Below are positions 1 through 9,986 of a stretch of DNA of 64,000 bases, one piece after another. Both the position numbers and the translations under genes were made by a program. The first letter of the stretch is position 1. The number at the start of each line of letters is the position of its first letter. The DNA is from Allobosea sp. BH3 (GTDB lineage: Bacteria > Pseudomonadota > Alphaproteobacteria > Rhizobiales > Beijerinckiaceae), in contig NZ_JAIMCA010000005.1 in the NCBI RefSeq assembly GCF_025499465.1, positions 1 through 64,000 of the forward strand, written 5' to 3'. The notes beneath the pieces are model-generated. The model saw only the letters and a program-made list of their open reading frames with translations, did no database searches and was not told where the DNA came from.

Positions 1-1380
1 CACCACCGCGTTGATCTCGTTGATACCGGCGACGAGGCGCTGCATCTGCTCGTCGGCATCCTTGATCTCGAGCCGGGCCGAGAAATCGCCGGCCGCAGCC
101 GCAGCGACCACCTCGCCGACATCCGAGACCACCGCTTCCATCGCCTGCGCCCGGGCGAGACGTGTCGCGGCAGCGGCACGCTCCTGCTCTTCGAGGGCGC
201 GTACGCGCTGGATATTGGCCTGGAAATCGCCCAGTGCGTGGCTGATCGCGTCGATCTCGACCATGCCGACCTTGGCCGGGATCTTCGCATCCTCGGCGCC
301 CGACAGCATCAGCTCGACGGAGCCGGCCAGGCGTCCGAGCGGGCGGACGACGCCGCGGTTGAACACGAACACGATGGCGATGACCACGCCTGTCACGGCA
401 AGAATCGCGAGGATCGACAGGACCAGCTGCCAGCGGGCCATCGAGATGTTGGAGTCGATGTCGGCCTTGGCCGATTCGAAGGCCGCGTCGCGCATCTGCA
501 GGATCGTCGCGAGAGACTTCTGCACCCAGCTGCGCCACTCGGGCAGGCTCATGCTGACGGGCTTGCCGTCGCGCGCGGCCTCATACATGGCCGCATAGGT
601 CTTCAGTTCCTCGTCGCGGAAACCGGTCTTGACCACATCGAGCGCCGCTGTGAGCTGCGGCGTCGACTGCATCTGGACAAGGGCCTGGTCGACCAACGCC
701 CAGAGCTGCTCGATGCGCCCCGTCAGGCGGTCGGCCTGCGCGATCGTCGCCGGCGCGAGCTTCGTGCCGCTGCCGACATACTGGGTGTAGTGGACCGCCC
801 GGCTGCCGGCTGCCTCGCGCAGCGTGGTCGCGAATTCGGCGAGCGAGACGGTGTTGCTGACATCCGGATTCAGATCGCCGATGCGGGCGCCGATCTGGCG
901 CTGCAGGGCGGATTGCTGGGTCAGCAGAGTGAGCAGCGTGGCGCTGAACACCTGGGCTGCCTTGGGGTCGCGCTGAGCGAGGGGCTTCGCGCCTTCGGCC
1001 TGCGCGGCCTTGCGCGCCTCGGCCAGGCGCTGGGCAATCTGGTTCACGGGCCCCGCTAGATCGGCACGCTTGGCGAAGGACGTCCCGGCGAAGCCTTCCT
1101 GCATCTGCGTAACGCGGCGATCGGTTTCGCGCGCCGCTTCGAGATTGGTCGCCGCAATCTTGCCATCGGCATCATCCGCGAGGATCAGCTGCGTGACGGC
1201 TCCTCGCTCGATGGCGGCGCGTTCGATGACGCGGCTGATGGCTTCCGAGGTGACGACGAGACTGCGAGTCTCCTGCGCCGTCGAGAGTGCCTGCATCTGC
1301 TGGTAGGCGACATAGCCGCTGGCGAGAATGGCTGCACCACCGGCCGCGATGGTGCAGATCAGGAAATGCGTGACGCGCAT
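1..1380 (-). CDS. Methyl-accepting chemotaxis protein, N-terminal part (runs off the window)
   Basis: The reading frame is open from an ATG at 1380 down to position 1, so about 460 residues are visible and the C-terminus is missing. Residues about 5-25 form a first membrane segment. A long, mostly helical periplasmic region follows, then a second membrane segment at about 316-340 and a HAMP domain. A second HAMP-like stretch, with an AAGDF motif, lies near the truncated end. This order is typical of methyl-accepting chemotaxis receptors, which sense ligands outside and control the CheA kinase inside. The methyl-accepting signalling domain itself lies outside the window, so a HAMP-containing histidine kinase is not fully excluded. 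It is transcribed divergently from hslV. Confidence 0.8.
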   Translation of the reverse strand, partial: MRVTHFLICTIAAGGAAILASGYVAYQQMQALSTAQETRSLVVTSEAISRVIERAAIERGAVTQLILADDADGKIAATNLEAARETDRRVTQMQEGFAGTSFAKRADLAGPVNQIAQRLAEARKAAQAEGAKPLAQRDPKAAQVFSATLLTLLTQQSALQRQIGARIGDLNPDVSNTVSLAEFATTLREAAGSRAVHYTQYVGSGTKLAPATIAQADRLTGRIEQLWALVDQALVQMQSTPQLTAALDVVKTGFRDEELKTYAAMYEAARDGKPVSMSLPEWRSWVQKSLATILQMRDAAFESAKADIDSNISMARWQLVLSILAILAVTGVVIAIVFVFNRGVVRPLGRLAGSVELMLSGAEDAKIPAKVGMVEIDAISHALGDFQANIQRVRALEEQERAAAATRLARAQAMEAVVSDVGEVVAAAAAGDFSARLEIKDADEQMQRLVAGINEINAVV

Positions 1381-1572
1381 CGTATGAAGCCTTCTGGCGG
1401 TAGCAATACGCCGCCCGTGATATGCAGCCTTGTCGAAGCCGGAATCCGCTCAGCCGCCGATGCCGACGGTCTGTCTTTACGCCAAGGCCGTTAACGCCGA
1501 CTTTCCCGCGCGCAACGACTGCGGAATGACTCCCGCGACCAAGTGTCTCCGCGCCGCTCTTCGGCACGCCCC

Positions 1573-1600
1573 CTTGATCCTGCGGGCTGGCCTGAACATC
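1573..1600 (+). promoter_or_regulatory. Possible RpoH-type heat-shock promoter of hslVU
   Basis: A CTTGAT element at 1573-1578 is followed, about 17 bases later, by an AACATCTTGG-like element, some 40 bases before the hslV start. Alphaproteobacterial RpoH promoters have a CTTG-type -35 box, and hslVU is a classic heat-shock operon. The -10 match is weak, so this is only a candidate. Confidence 0.25.
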
Positions 1601-1639
1601 TTGGCGGCTTCCTGAGTCCCGTTCCGGTTCCCGATCGCC

Positions 1640-2209
1640 ATGTCCGAATCCAGCAACGCCCCCGTCATGCACGCCACCACCATCCTGATGGTGCGCAAGG
1701 GCGGCCGCGTCGTCATCGGCGGTGACGGGCAGGTCTCGCTCGGTCAGACGATCATGAAGGGCAACGCGCGCAAGGTGCGCCGCCTCGCCAAGGGGCAGGT
1801 GATCGCGGGCTTCGCTGGCGCCACCGCCGATGCCTTCACCCTGTTCGAGCGGCTGGAGAGCAAGCTGGAGCAGTACCCGACGCAGCTTCTGCGCGCCTGC
1901 GTCGAGCTCGCCAAGGACTGGCGCACCGATCGCTATCTGCGCCGGCTGGAGGCGATGCTGCTCGTCGCCGACAAGGAGGTCTCCCTGCTGATCTCCGGCA
2001 CAGGCGACGTGCTGGAGCCCGAAGCGAGCGAGCACGGCGCCGTGATGGCGATCGGCTCCGGCGGCAACTATGCGCTGGCGGCGGCGCGAGCGCTGGTCGA
2101 TATCGAGCCCGATGCCGAGACGATCGTGCGCAAGGCCATGAAGATCGCCGGCGACATCTGCGTTTACACCAACCACAGCCTCGTCATCGAAACGCTGGAC
2201 GCCGCTTGA
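1640..2209 (+). CDS. hslV: ATP-dependent protease proteolytic subunit HslV
   Basis: HslV (ClpQ) forms the double-hexamer proteolytic core of the HslVU protease, an ancestral relative of the proteasome beta subunit that degrades damaged and regulatory proteins in the cytoplasm. The 189-residue product has the family length. A short propeptide ends before a TTI motif, so Thr13 should become the N-terminal nucleophile after processing. The RKGG, GGDGQVS and [10 protein letters not shown] motifs are typical of the family. The unfoldase gene hslU follows after about 70 bases, the usual operon order. A heat-shock promoter is expected upstream. Confidence 0.97.
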   Translation: MSESSNAPVMHATTILMVRKGGRVVIGGDGQVSLGQTIMKGNARKVRRLAKGQVIAGFAGATADAFTLFERLESKLEQYPTQLLRACVELAKDWRTDRYLRRLEAMLLVADKEVSLLISGTGDVLEPEASEHGAVMAIGSGGNYALAAARALVDIEPDAETIVRKAMKIAGDICVYTNHSLVIETLDAA

Positions 2210-2279
2210 CGGATTCCAGCACCATAACGCTTCTCTGCGTTTCGGTATCAGCTCAACAAAGCTCGATAAGGCATTGCCA

Positions 2280-3590
2280 GTGACCAGTTTTTCTCCGCGC
2301 GAGATCGTTTCGGAACTCGACCGCTTCATCGTCGGCCAGAAGGATGCCAAGCGCGCCGTCGCCATTGCCTTGCGCAATCGCTGGCGTCGGCAGCAGCTCG
2401 AGGGGCCGCTGCGCGAGGAGGTCTCGCCGAAGAACATCCTGATGATCGGGCCGACCGGCTGCGGCAAGACCGAGATCGCGCGGCGCCTCGCCAAGCTCGC
2501 GGGCGCGCCGTTCCTCAAGGTCGAGGCGACCAAGTTCACCGAGGTCGGCTATGTCGGCCGCGATGTCGAATCGATCGTCCGCGATCTAGTCGAGATCGCG
2601 ATCGCGCTGGTGCGCGAGAGCCGGCGCAAGGATGTCGAGGCCAAGGCCCATGTCGCCGCCGAGGAGCGCGTGCTCGATGCCCTCGTCGGGGCGAATTCCA
2701 GCCAGGCGACGCGCGATTCCTTCCGCAAGAAGCTGCGCGCCAACGAGCTCGACGACAAGGAGATCGAGATCGAGGTGGCGGCAGGCGGCGGCGCGGCGAC
2801 CCCGATGTTCGAATTGCCCGGCATGCCCGGCGCCTCGATCGGCGCGATCAATCTCGGCGACATGTTCGGCAAGGCCTTCGGCCAGAAGGGCAAGCCGAAG
2901 CGCATGCTGGTCAAGGACGCCTATCAACCGTTGCTGGCCGAGGAGAGCGACAAGCTGATCGATCAGGATGCCATCGTGCAGGCCGCGCTCCGCGAGGTCG
3001 AGAACAACGGCATCGTCTTCCTCGACGAGATCGACAAGATCTGCGCCCGCGAGGGCAAGGGCGCCGCCGACGTCTCGCGCGAGGGCGTGCAGCGTGACCT
3101 TTTGCCGCTGATCGAGGGCACCACCGTCGCGACCAAGCATGGCGCGGTGAAGAGCGACCACATCCTCTTCATCGCCTCGGGCGCCTTCCATGTCTCGCGG
3201 CCCTCCGATCTCCTGCCCGAACTGCAGGGCCGCCTGCCGATCCGCGTCGAGCTCAACCCGCTCGACATCGAGGATTTCAAGCGCATCCTGACCGAGACGG
3301 AAGCCAGCCTGATCAAGCAGTCTGTGGCGCTGATGGCGACGGAGGAGGTCGAGATCGCCTTCACTCCGGACGCGATCGACGCCATCGCGCGCATCGCCGT
3401 CGAGGTGAATTCCACGGTCGAGAACATCGGCGCCCGCCGCCTCCAGACGGTGATCGAGCGCATTCTCGATGACATCTCCTTCACCGCGCCGGACCGTTCG
3501 GGAGAGACGGTGACGATCGATGCCGCTTACGTCGAGGCGCGCATCGGGGATCTTGCCAAGAACGCGGATCTGAGCCGGTTCATTCTCTGA
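2280..3590 (+). CDS. hslU: HslU, ATPase (unfoldase) subunit of the HslVU protease
   Basis: HslU is the AAA+ hexamer that unfolds substrates and feeds them to HslV. The Walker A motif GPTGCGKT is at about residues 56-63, the GYVG pore loop near 90, and Walker B (FLDEID) near 248. The C-terminus LSRFIL is the tail that docks into HslV. I chose the GTG at 2280 over the in-frame TTG at 2274, because AAGG at 2268-2271 lies 8 bases before the GTG but only 2 before the TTG. The product is 436 residues, the normal length. The stop codon overlaps the murJ start (ATGA-type), implying coupling. Confidence 0.96.
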   Translation: MTSFSPREIVSELDRFIVGQKDAKRAVAIALRNRWRRQQLEGPLREEVSPKNILMIGPTGCGKTEIARRLAKLAGAPFLKVEATKFTEVGYVGRDVESIVRDLVEIAIALVRESRRKDVEAKAHVAAEERVLDALVGANSSQATRDSFRKKLRANELDDKEIEIEVAAGGGAATPMFELPGMPGASIGAINLGDMFGKAFGQKGKPKRMLVKDAYQPLLAEESDKLIDQDAIVQAALREVENNGIVFLDEIDKICAREGKGAADVSREGVQRDLLPLIEGTTVATKHGAVKSDHILFIASGAFHVSRPSDLLPELQGRLPIRVELNPLDIEDFKRILTETEASLIKQSVALMATEEVEIAFTPDAIDAIARIAVEVNSTVENIGARRLQTVIERILDDISFTAPDRSGETVTIDAAYVEARIGDLAKNADLSRFIL

Positions 3591-5164
3591 TGGACGGACC
3601 GGGAGCTTCCAGACCGGACGCGTCCCGGCTCGCCCGCGATTCCGCCGTCGTCGGTGCGGCGACGGTCGCCTCGCGCCTTCTCGGCTTCGCCCGCGATGTG
3701 CTGATCGCGCGCCTTCTCGGCGGCGGACCGGTGGCCGATGCTTTCCTCGCCGCGCTGCGCCTGCCCAATCTGGTCCGGCGCGTGCTCGGGGAGGGCGGGC
3801 TCAATGCGCCCTTCGTACCGCTCTACCTCGCGGTCAAGGGCGAGCGTGGCGAGGCTGAGGCCCGTCGTTTCGCCGGCGAGGCCGCGGGACATCTCGGGCT
3901 TCTCCTGCTGGTGCTGGTGGTGTTGGGCGAGCTTTTCGCCCCCTGGGTGGTGCTCGGCCTCGCCGGCGGCTTTGGCGACGAGCCGGCCACGCTGTTCCTT
4001 GCCGCGCATTACACGCGGCTGATGCTACCCTTCCTGCTGCTGACGACCCTCGCGGCCTTGCTGGCGGCCCTGCTCAATGCCGAGAAGCGCTTTGCGGTGG
4101 CGGCGCTGGCGCCGGCGCTGATGAACGCGATCCTGCTCGGTGTCCTGCTGGCTCTGCATCTGATCGGCGCGGCGCCGGAAACCGGGGCGCGTTGGCTCGC
4201 GCTCTCAGTCAGCCTGACCGGGCTCGCCCATTTGGCGATGATCCTGTGGGCCTTCGGCGGCGTAGGTCTGCCGCGCCCGAGCCTGCGCTGGTCGCCGGAG
4301 ATGATGCGGCTCGTCCGGACCGGCGGCGGCACCCTGCTCGCCGCCTCCGCCGCCCAGCTCGTCCTGCTGGTGGCGACGCAGATCGCGTCCGCCGAGCCCG
4401 GGGCGGTCGCTGCGCTCTACTACGCCGACAGGGTGTTCCAGCTTCCGCTCGGTTTCGTCGGCGTGGCGATGGGCACGGTCGTGCTCTCCGACATGGCGCT
4501 GGCGGCAGGCAAGGATGGACCGGACGCCATGCTCGGCCGCGCCCTGGCGCTGGGCCTGGCCCTGGCGCTGCCGGCCGCGACGGCCCTCGTCGCGCTGGCC
4601 GGGCCGATCGTCTCCGTGCTGTTCGAGCATGGCCGCTTCGATGCCGGCGATAGCGGGCGCACAGCGGCGGCGCTCGCCGCCTTCGGCTATGGCCTGCCCT
4701 TCGCCATTGCCGCCAAGGTCTTCGGCCAGGTCTATTTTGCCCGGCGCAGGCCGCGCCTGCCGCTGGTTTCCGGCGCTCTGGCGGTGCTGGTCACCATTCT
4801 GGCCGGCCTGGTCTCGATCGGCAGGGGCGTTCCGGCGGCGCAGAGTGCGGCCCTCGCAGCGACGCTCGCCTTTGCCGCTCAGGCAGTGCTGCTGGGAGCC
4901 GTCCTGATGCGGGACGGGATCTGGCGTCCGACACTCGGCAATCTGAAGCCCATCGCCGGCGCGCTCGGCGCGAGCCTTGTGATGCTCGCTGTGCTGCTCT
5001 GGCTCAAGGGACTGCTGGCCACATTGCTGGCGCCGGACGGGCCGCTGCTGCTGCGCATCGGAGGCCTCGGTCTGCTTTGCCTCGGCGGTCTCGCTGTCTA
5101 TGGCGCGGCCGGCTGGGTCATGGGTGCTTTCGGTGGTGTCCCCTTGCGCAAGCGGCAGGGTTGA
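3590..5164 (+). CDS. murJ: Lipid II flippase MurJ
   Basis: MurJ (MviN) flips undecaprenyl-linked peptidoglycan precursors across the inner membrane. The 524-residue protein has about 14 hydrophobic segments spread over its whole length. It also has the N-terminal family pattern of SRLLGFARD followed by an [17 protein letters not shown] stretch. The start codon overlaps the hslU stop by one base. Genes of peptide quality control and wall synthesis are commonly neighbours in alphaproteobacteria, but I infer no direct functional link beyond co-transcription. Confidence 0.95.
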   Translation: MDGPGASRPDASRLARDSAVVGAATVASRLLGFARDVLIARLLGGGPVADAFLAALRLPNLVRRVLGEGGLNAPFVPLYLAVKGERGEAEARRFAGEAAGHLGLLLLVLVVLGELFAPWVVLGLAGGFGDEPATLFLAAHYTRLMLPFLLLTTLAALLAALLNAEKRFAVAALAPALMNAILLGVLLALHLIGAAPETGARWLALSVSLTGLAHLAMILWAFGGVGLPRPSLRWSPEMMRLVRTGGGTLLAASAAQLVLLVATQIASAEPGAVAALYYADRVFQLPLGFVGVAMGTVVLSDMALAAGKDGPDAMLGRALALGLALALPAATALVALAGPIVSVLFEHGRFDAGDSGRTAAALAAFGYGLPFAIAAKVFGQVYFARRRPRLPLVSGALAVLVTILAGLVSIGRGVPAAQSAALAATLAFAAQAVLLGAVLMRDGIWRPTLGNLKPIAGALGASLVMLAVLLWLKGLLATLLAPDGPLLLRIGGLGLLCLGGLAVYGAAGWVMGAFGGVPLRKRQG

Positions 5165-5210
5165 GCCAGAAGCGCCGCTTCCCTCCTCCATCGTGACGAC
5201 GGAGCGCCCC

Positions 5211-6254
5211 ATGTCGGGTTTTCATCAGCGCGTTTTCTCAGGCATGCAGCCGACCTCGACGCTGCACCTCGGCAACTATCTCGGCGCGCTGACCAACTGG
5301 GTGGCGATGCAGCAGACACATGAGTGCATCTATTGCGTCGTCGACATGCACGCGATCACGATGTGGCAGGACCCTGCCGATCTGAAGCGCGCCATCCGCG
5401 AGGTCACGGCGGCCTATATCGCCGCCGGCGTCGATCCGAAGAAGAGCGTGATCTTCAACCAGAGCCAGGTCTCCGGCCATGCCGAGCTCGGCTGGGTGTT
5501 CAACTGCGTGGCCCGCCTGGGCTGGCTCAACCGCATGACCCAGTTCAAGGAGAAGGCCGGAAAGGACCGCGAGAACGCCTCGGTGGGCTTGTACGCCTAT
5601 CCGAACCTGATGGCGGCCGACATCCTGCTCTACAAGGCGACGCATGTGCCGGTGGGCGAGGACCAGAAGCAGCATCTGGAGCTGACCCGCGACATCGCCC
5701 AGAAGTTCAACAACGACTTTGGGCCGCAGATCGCGGAGCTTGGGCTCGGCACCGGTGAGCTCGGCTTCTTCCCGCTGCCCGAGCCGATGATCCAGGGCCC
5801 GGCGCCGCGCGTGATGAGCCTGCGCGACGGCACCAAGAAGATGTCGAAATCGGACGCGTCCGACAATTCGCGCATCAACCTGACCGACGATGCCGAAACC
5901 ATCGCCCAGAAGATCCGCAAGGCGAAGACCGATCCCGACGCGTTGCCTTCCGAGGAGAAGGGGCTGGAGGGCCGGCCGGAGGCGGAGAACCTCGTCGGCA
6001 TCTATGCCGGCCTCTCCGGTAGCACGAAATCGGCGGTGCTGCAGCAGTTCGGCGGCGGCCAGTTCTCCGGCTTCAAGGCCGCGCTGGTCGATCTCGCGGT
6101 CGAGAAGCTGAGCCCCATCGCCGGCGAGATGCGCCGCCTGCTGGCGGAACCGAGGCATATCGACGCGATCCTCGGCGAAGGTGCCGAGCGTGCGAGGGCG
6201 ATCGCGGCGCCGATCATGAACGACGTCAAGGACATCGTCGGCTTCGTGCGTTGA
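5211..6254 (+). CDS. trpS: Tryptophan--tRNA ligase
   Basis: This class I aminoacyl-tRNA synthetase charges tRNA-Trp with tryptophan using ATP. The signature replacing HIGH (TLHLGN) is at about residues 16-21, and the KMSKS loop is intact near residues 211-215. The open frame extends upstream to 5100, but the ATG at 5211 begins the conserved sequence and has GGAG six bases upstream. That gives 347 residues, normal for TrpS. It follows murJ by 46 bases and is probably in the same transcript. Confidence 0.96.
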   Translation: MSGFHQRVFSGMQPTSTLHLGNYLGALTNWVAMQQTHECIYCVVDMHAITMWQDPADLKRAIREVTAAYIAAGVDPKKSVIFNQSQVSGHAELGWVFNCVARLGWLNRMTQFKEKAGKDRENASVGLYAYPNLMAADILLYKATHVPVGEDQKQHLELTRDIAQKFNNDFGPQIAELGLGTGELGFFPLPEPMIQGPAPRVMSLRDGTKKMSKSDASDNSRINLTDDAETIAQKIRKAKTDPDALPSEEKGLEGRPEAENLVGIYAGLSGSTKSAVLQQFGGGQFSGFKAALVDLAVEKLSPIAGEMRRLLAEPRHIDAILGEGAERARAIAAPIMNDVKDIVGFVR

Positions 6255-6267
6255 TATGGGGTTGATC

Positions 6268-6288
6268 GAAGAGCGGAATCCGCTTTTC
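6268..6288 (+). terminator. Weak terminator-like hairpin after trpS
   Basis: An AGCGG / CCGCT stem with a 3-base loop is followed directly by TTTT. The stem can be extended past one mismatch. It begins 14 bases after the trpS stop. Confidence 0.35.
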
Positions 6289-6400
6289 GGAGCCAGTGGG
6301 TGCGACGTTGGGGAAGCCCGTGACCGGCATGGCGGGCTTGCGCCGGCACCCCGGCGCGGGCCACCATGACGCCTCCCGAAGCGGCGGCACGGCGGGTTCA

Positions 6401-6895
6401 ATGGTCAAGAAGCGGCGCTCCTACGAGACGGGCCATCGCCCGAAATTCCTCGCTGTGGTCGATGACAGCGAGGAATGTGCCAAGGCGATTCGCTTCGCTG
6501 CGCGTCGCTGCGCCCGCGTCGGCGCGGCGATGGTGCTGCTTGGGGTCGCCCAGACCCCGGAGCACGAGAACTGGCTCGGTGTCGGCAAGGTGATGCAGGC
6601 CGAGGCCGAAGCCGAGGCCGAGAAGCGGCTCGACGAGGCGGCGGCGGCCGTTCGCGCGCTGGCCGGCCTCGAGCCCGAGAAGGTCGTCCGCACCGGCGAC
6701 AAGGCGGACGAGCTCGTCAAGCTGATCGAGGAGGACGAGGACATCTCGCTGCTGGTGCTGGCCGCCGGCACGGGACGCGAGGGGCCGGGGCCGCTGGTCA
6801 GCGCGCTCACCGGCAAGTCCTCGGCCAGCTTCCCGATCCCGGTGGCGATCGTGCCCGGTCATCTGGAAGACGAGGAGATCGACGCGCTCGCCTGA
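6401..6895 (+). CDS. Universal stress protein (UspA family)
   Basis: A 164-residue single-domain Usp protein. The first strand (FLAVVDDSEE) and the C-terminal nucleotide-binding loop, with a G-x2-G-x9-G-S-like pattern near residues 126-142, suggest an ATP-binding type. Such proteins support survival under stress, usually as dimers, by mechanisms that vary. The frame opens further upstream at 6296, but that stretch overlaps a palindromic intergenic element. The ATG at 6401 places the first Usp strand at the usual distance from the N-terminus. The ribosome site is weak. It is positioned between trpS and nfuA. Confidence 0.85.
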   Translation: MVKKRRSYETGHRPKFLAVVDDSEECAKAIRFAARRCARVGAAMVLLGVAQTPEHENWLGVGKVMQAEAEAEAEKRLDEAAAAVRALAGLEPEKVVRTGDKADELVKLIEEDEDISLLVLAAGTGREGPGPLVSALTGKSSASFPIPVAIVPGHLEDEEIDALA

Positions 6896-6907
6896 TTCGG
6901 CGTTGCC

Positions 6908-6994
6908 GTCATTGCGAGGCGCGAAGCGATCCATGGGAGCGCGTCGAAGCGTTCAAGCCGGCCCCCTCGATTGCGTCGCTTTGCTCGCAATGAC
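6908..6994. repeat. REP-like extragenic palindrome
   Basis: GTCATTGCGAG at 6908-6918 is matched by its perfect reverse complement at 6984-6994, and the inner arms are similar but imperfect. It lies between the usp and nfuA genes. Similar GTCAT-bounded palindromes occur elsewhere in this window. Confidence 0.7.
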
Positions 6995-7077
6995 GACTCG
7001 GCTGGAATGATTCCATCCGCCGGCCTATATCGAGGACAGGAACGGCGACCTTGAACCGCCGGCATCCGGAGGTTGTC

Positions 7078-7638
7078 ATGTTCATCCAGACCGAAGCCAC
7101 GCCCAATCCGGCGACCCTGAAATTTCTGCCCGGCCGCATCGTCATGGGTTCGGGCACGCTCGACATGCGCGACGAGGCCGAAGCCGGGCGTTCGCCGCTG
7201 GCGCAGCGCCTATTCGGCGTCTCGGGCGTCTCGGGCGTCTTTCTCGGCTCGGATTTCATCACCGTCACCAAGTCGGATGGCGAGTGGCCGCATCTGAAGC
7301 CCGCGATCCTCGGCGCCATCATGGAGCACTTCATGTCCGGCGCGCCGGTGCTCGCCGCCGATTCCTCAGCCGACATGGACGAGGAGGGCGAGTTCTTCGC
7401 GCCCGAGGACGCGCAGACGGTCGAGACGATCAAGGACCTGCTCGAGACGCGCATCCGCCCGGCCGTGGCCGGTGACGGCGGCGACATCACCTTCAAGGGC
7501 TATCGTGACGGCACGGTCTATCTCGTCATGAAGGGCGCCTGCTCGGGCTGCCCGTCCTCGACCGCCACGCTGAAGCACGGCATCCAGAACCTGCTGCGCC
7601 ATTTCCTGCCGGATGTGCGCGAGGTCGAGGCCGTCTGA
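7078..7638 (+). CDS. NifU-family Fe-S cluster carrier (NfuA-like)
   Basis: This protein has an N-terminal Nfu_N domain (starting MFIQTEATPNP) and a C-terminal NifU-like domain with Cys155-x-x-Cys158, which binds and passes on a [4Fe-4S] cluster to client apoproteins. The 186-residue length is typical of alphaproteobacterial Nfu proteins. The ATG at 7078 has a clear GGAGG ribosome site 6-10 bases upstream, so the longer frame from 7051 is not used. A short in-frame duplication (GVSGVSGV) is visible near residue 50. One plausible client is MiaB, an Fe-S enzyme encoded nearby. Confidence 0.92.
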   Translation: MFIQTEATPNPATLKFLPGRIVMGSGTLDMRDEAEAGRSPLAQRLFGVSGVSGVFLGSDFITVTKSDGEWPHLKPAILGAIMEHFMSGAPVLAADSSADMDEEGEFFAPEDAQTVETIKDLLETRIRPAVAGDGGDITFKGYRDGTVYLVMKGACSGCPSSTATLKHGIQNLLRHFLPDVREVEAV

Positions 7639-7662
7639 CGGAAAAGGTTCGGCATAGCCCTG

Positions 7663-8346
7663 ATGCGCATCCTTGCGATCGATACCGCGCTCGGGGCCTG
7701 CTCGGCCTGCGTGCTGGAGGCCGGCGCCACCACGCCGCTGGCGCAGGAGCAGGCCCTGATGGATCGCGGCCATGCCGAGGCGCTGATGCCTCTGGTCGAG
7801 CGCGTGATGCAGCAGGCCGAAGGCGGCTTCGCGGCACTGGGCCGTGTGGCGGTCACGGTCGGCCCCGGCAGCTATACCGGCCTGCGCGTCGGCGTCAGCG
7901 CCGCCCGCGCCATCGCCTTCGCGACCGGCATTCCGGCCGTCGGCGTCACCACCGTCGCAGCCTGCGCCGCGCCGCTGATCGGCCGCGAGCACGGTCGTGT
8001 CATCGCCGCTGCGCTCGATGCCAGGCACGGCCAGGTCTGGTTCCAGGCCCTGACGGCGGAGGGCAAGCCGCTCGTCTCGCTGCGACAGGTCAGCTATCGC
8101 GATGCCGCGCGTGCCATCGGTGCAGGCCCCGTCAGCCTCGTCGGTTCGGCGGCGCTCTCCGTCGCCAACGAGGCCTGGGCCATCGGCCTCGACGCGCTGG
8201 TGGTCGATGACGCCAAGGCTCCGGACATCGCCTGGGTGGCACGGCTCGGCCTGATCGCCGATCCGGAGAGCGCGCCGCCGCGCCCGCTCTACCTGAAGGC
8301 GCCCGAGACGACGCCGCAGGACAAAGCCCGCCTGCCGCGCCGGTGA
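7663..8346 (+). CDS. tsaB: tRNA threonylcarbamoyladenosine biosynthesis protein TsaB
   Basis: TsaB is the inactive-kinase-like partner that helps TsaD install the t6A modification at position 37 of ANN-decoding tRNAs. The N-terminus (ILAIDTALGACSA) and the GPGSYTGLRVG motif at about residues 66-76 are diagnostic. The length of 227 residues is normal. It is followed with a 4-base overlap by rimI, an arrangement common in proteobacteria. Confidence 0.95.
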   Translation: MRILAIDTALGACSACVLEAGATTPLAQEQALMDRGHAEALMPLVERVMQQAEGGFAALGRVAVTVGPGSYTGLRVGVSAARAIAFATGIPAVGVTTVAACAAPLIGREHGRVIAAALDARHGQVWFQALTAEGKPLVSLRQVSYRDAARAIGAGPVSLVGSAALSVANEAWAIGLDALVVDDAKAPDIAWVARLGLIADPESAPPRPLYLKAPETTPQDKARLPRR

Positions 8347-8897
8347 ACGCATCCGTGAAATTCCGGTTGACGTTGCGTCAGTTTATGCGAACAGGCGGCA
8401 TGGCCTGGCTGCGAACACTCCTCCGCCCGAACTCGGCACCCGCACACGCGATGCGGCTCGACTCCGCCTATGCGCGGCAGGTCGCGATCCTCCACCATTT
8501 CGGCGGCTTCGCGCGCGGCTGGGAGCCGGCCGAATGCGCCGCCTTGATGGTCGATGCCGCTGTCGTGACCGATGGCGTGTTCTGCGGCCGGCGCAGCGAG
8601 CCTGTCGGCTTCATCATGTCGCGCAAGGCCGCCGATGAGGCGGAGATCCTGAGCATCGTGATCGCGCCGGGTCACCGCGGCGATGGCCTGGGCGGAGTGT
8701 TGTTGGCTGCTCACCTCGCCCGGCTCGGCGAGGAAGGGGTCGCGCGTGTCTTCCTCGAGGTCGAGGATGGCAACGAACCGGCGGAAAGGCTCTACCGGCA
8801 TTTCGACTTCCGCGAGGTCGGCCGCCGCAAGGGCTACTACCCCAAGGCCGATGGAACCCGGGTGAGCGCGATCGCCATGCGGCTCGATCTCGCGTGA
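8343..8897 (+). CDS. rimI: Ribosomal-protein-alanine N-acetyltransferase RimI
   Basis: A GNAT-fold acetyltransferase that modifies the N-terminus of ribosomal protein S18 in model bacteria. The acetyl-CoA motif with RGDGLG is near residue 117, followed by the conserved ARVFLEVEDGNEPAERLY-like strand and helix and a GRRKGYY end. The GTG start overlaps the tsaB stop. It makes the protein 184 residues, about 35 longer than the E. coli enzyme. An internal ATG at 8400 would give 165 residues and could be the true start. The coupling to tsaB favours 8343. Confidence 0.88.
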   Translation: MNASVKFRLTLRQFMRTGGMAWLRTLLRPNSAPAHAMRLDSAYARQVAILHHFGGFARGWEPAECAALMVDAAVVTDGVFCGRRSEPVGFIMSRKAADEAEILSIVIAPGHRGDGLGGVLLAAHLARLGEEGVARVFLEVEDGNEPAERLYRHFDFREVGRRKGYYPKADGTRVSAIAMRLDLA

Positions 8898-8955
8898 CAT
8901 CCTGCGGCCGCCGGGCCATTGAAGCACTCGTGCTCGATCCTCTGAATCGCCCGGA

Positions 8956-9756
8956 ATGAAGAGACTTCCCCCCGGCGCCATGTTCCGTCTGGCCGCGCTC
9001 GGGCTCGGCACGCTGGCCCTCGTCCCGCTGCAGATGGCTGCGCTGCGCCTCGCGCCGGGGCGCGCCGGAGCCTTGCCGATCCGTTTTCATCGGCTTGTCT
9101 GCCGATGCCTCGGCGTGCGCAGCCGCGTCCGGGGCAACCCGCCGCCGCCCGGGGTCGGCGCGCTCATCGTTGCGAACCATGTGTCCTGGCTCGATATCAG
9201 CGTGATTGGCGCTGAGCAGCGCCTTTGCTTCGTCGCCAAGAGCGAGGTTGCCGGCTGGCCGGTGGTCGGTTTCCTCGCCAGCCTCCAGCGCACCCTCTAT
9301 ATCGACCGCCAGCGGCGCAGCGCGACCGCAGGCGTCGCCGCGACGATGGGCGAGCGCCTGGCTGCGGGCGACGACGTCGTGCTGTTCGCCGAGGGCACGA
9401 CCGGCGACGGCACGCGTCTGCTGCCCTTCCGCTCCTCGCTACTGGGTGCGGCCCATCAGGCCATGGGCGATGCGACGTCGGAGGTCACCGTCTATCCGCT
9501 GGCGATCACCTATACCGGCTGGCAGGGCCTGCCGGGCGGGCGTATCGAGCGTAGCGAGCTCGCCTGGTATGGCGATACCGAGCTCTGGCCGCATCTCAAG
9601 CTGGTCTTGGAGCGCGGCGGCGCCGATGTCGAGCTGGTCTGGGGCGAGCCGATCGTGATGGGCAAGACCACGTCCCGCAAGGAGGCGACGCGGCTTGTCG
9701 AAAGCGCGGTGCGCCAGGCCAGGCGCGAGGCCGTGACCGGGCGCCCGCCGGAATAG
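8956..9756 (+). CDS. 1-acyl-sn-glycerol-3-phosphate acyltransferase (PlsC family)
   Basis: PlsC-family enzymes transfer an acyl chain to a lysophospholipid at the inner membrane. The catalytic H-x4-D motif is seen as NHVSWLD (His75, Asp80), and the substrate-binding FAEGTT motif starts near residue 144. An N-terminal hydrophobic stretch probably anchors the protein. At 266 residues it fits the family. A role in ornithine-lipid acylation (OlsA) cannot be separated from lysophosphatidate acylation by motif alone, so I leave the symbol blank. Confidence 0.88.
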   Translation: MKRLPPGAMFRLAALGLGTLALVPLQMAALRLAPGRAGALPIRFHRLVCRCLGVRSRVRGNPPPPGVGALIVANHVSWLDISVIGAEQRLCFVAKSEVAGWPVVGFLASLQRTLYIDRQRRSATAGVAATMGERLAAGDDVVLFAEGTTGDGTRLLPFRSSLLGAAHQAMGDATSEVTVYPLAITYTGWQGLPGGRIERSELAWYGDTELWPHLKLVLERGGADVELVWGEPIVMGKTTSRKEATRLVESAVRQARREAVTGRPPE

Positions 9757-9986
9757 CGTCGGGCGTCATTCTCGAGCGAAGCAAGGCGCAGACCCGAGAA
9801 TCTCCACCCGGGGAGTCGCGCGGCGTCGCAGGAGCCTCCTTTCCCAAGAGATGCCCGACTCAAGCCCGAGCATGACGGCTCGGATCTTGGTGCGGGCCTT
9901 GCTTTCCCCTCCATACGACGGGCCGGACATTTCCAAGGCGTCCGATCCGCAGTATGGAAGGACATTGGAGTTCCCGACCCGAGACG

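Noticed and set aside
238-1059. Long plus-strand open frame of 273 codons
   Set aside because: It is the antisense shadow of the chemotaxis-receptor gene, whose HAMP and membrane features are clear on the minus strand. The plus frame is Arg/Asp/Gly-rich with no domain.
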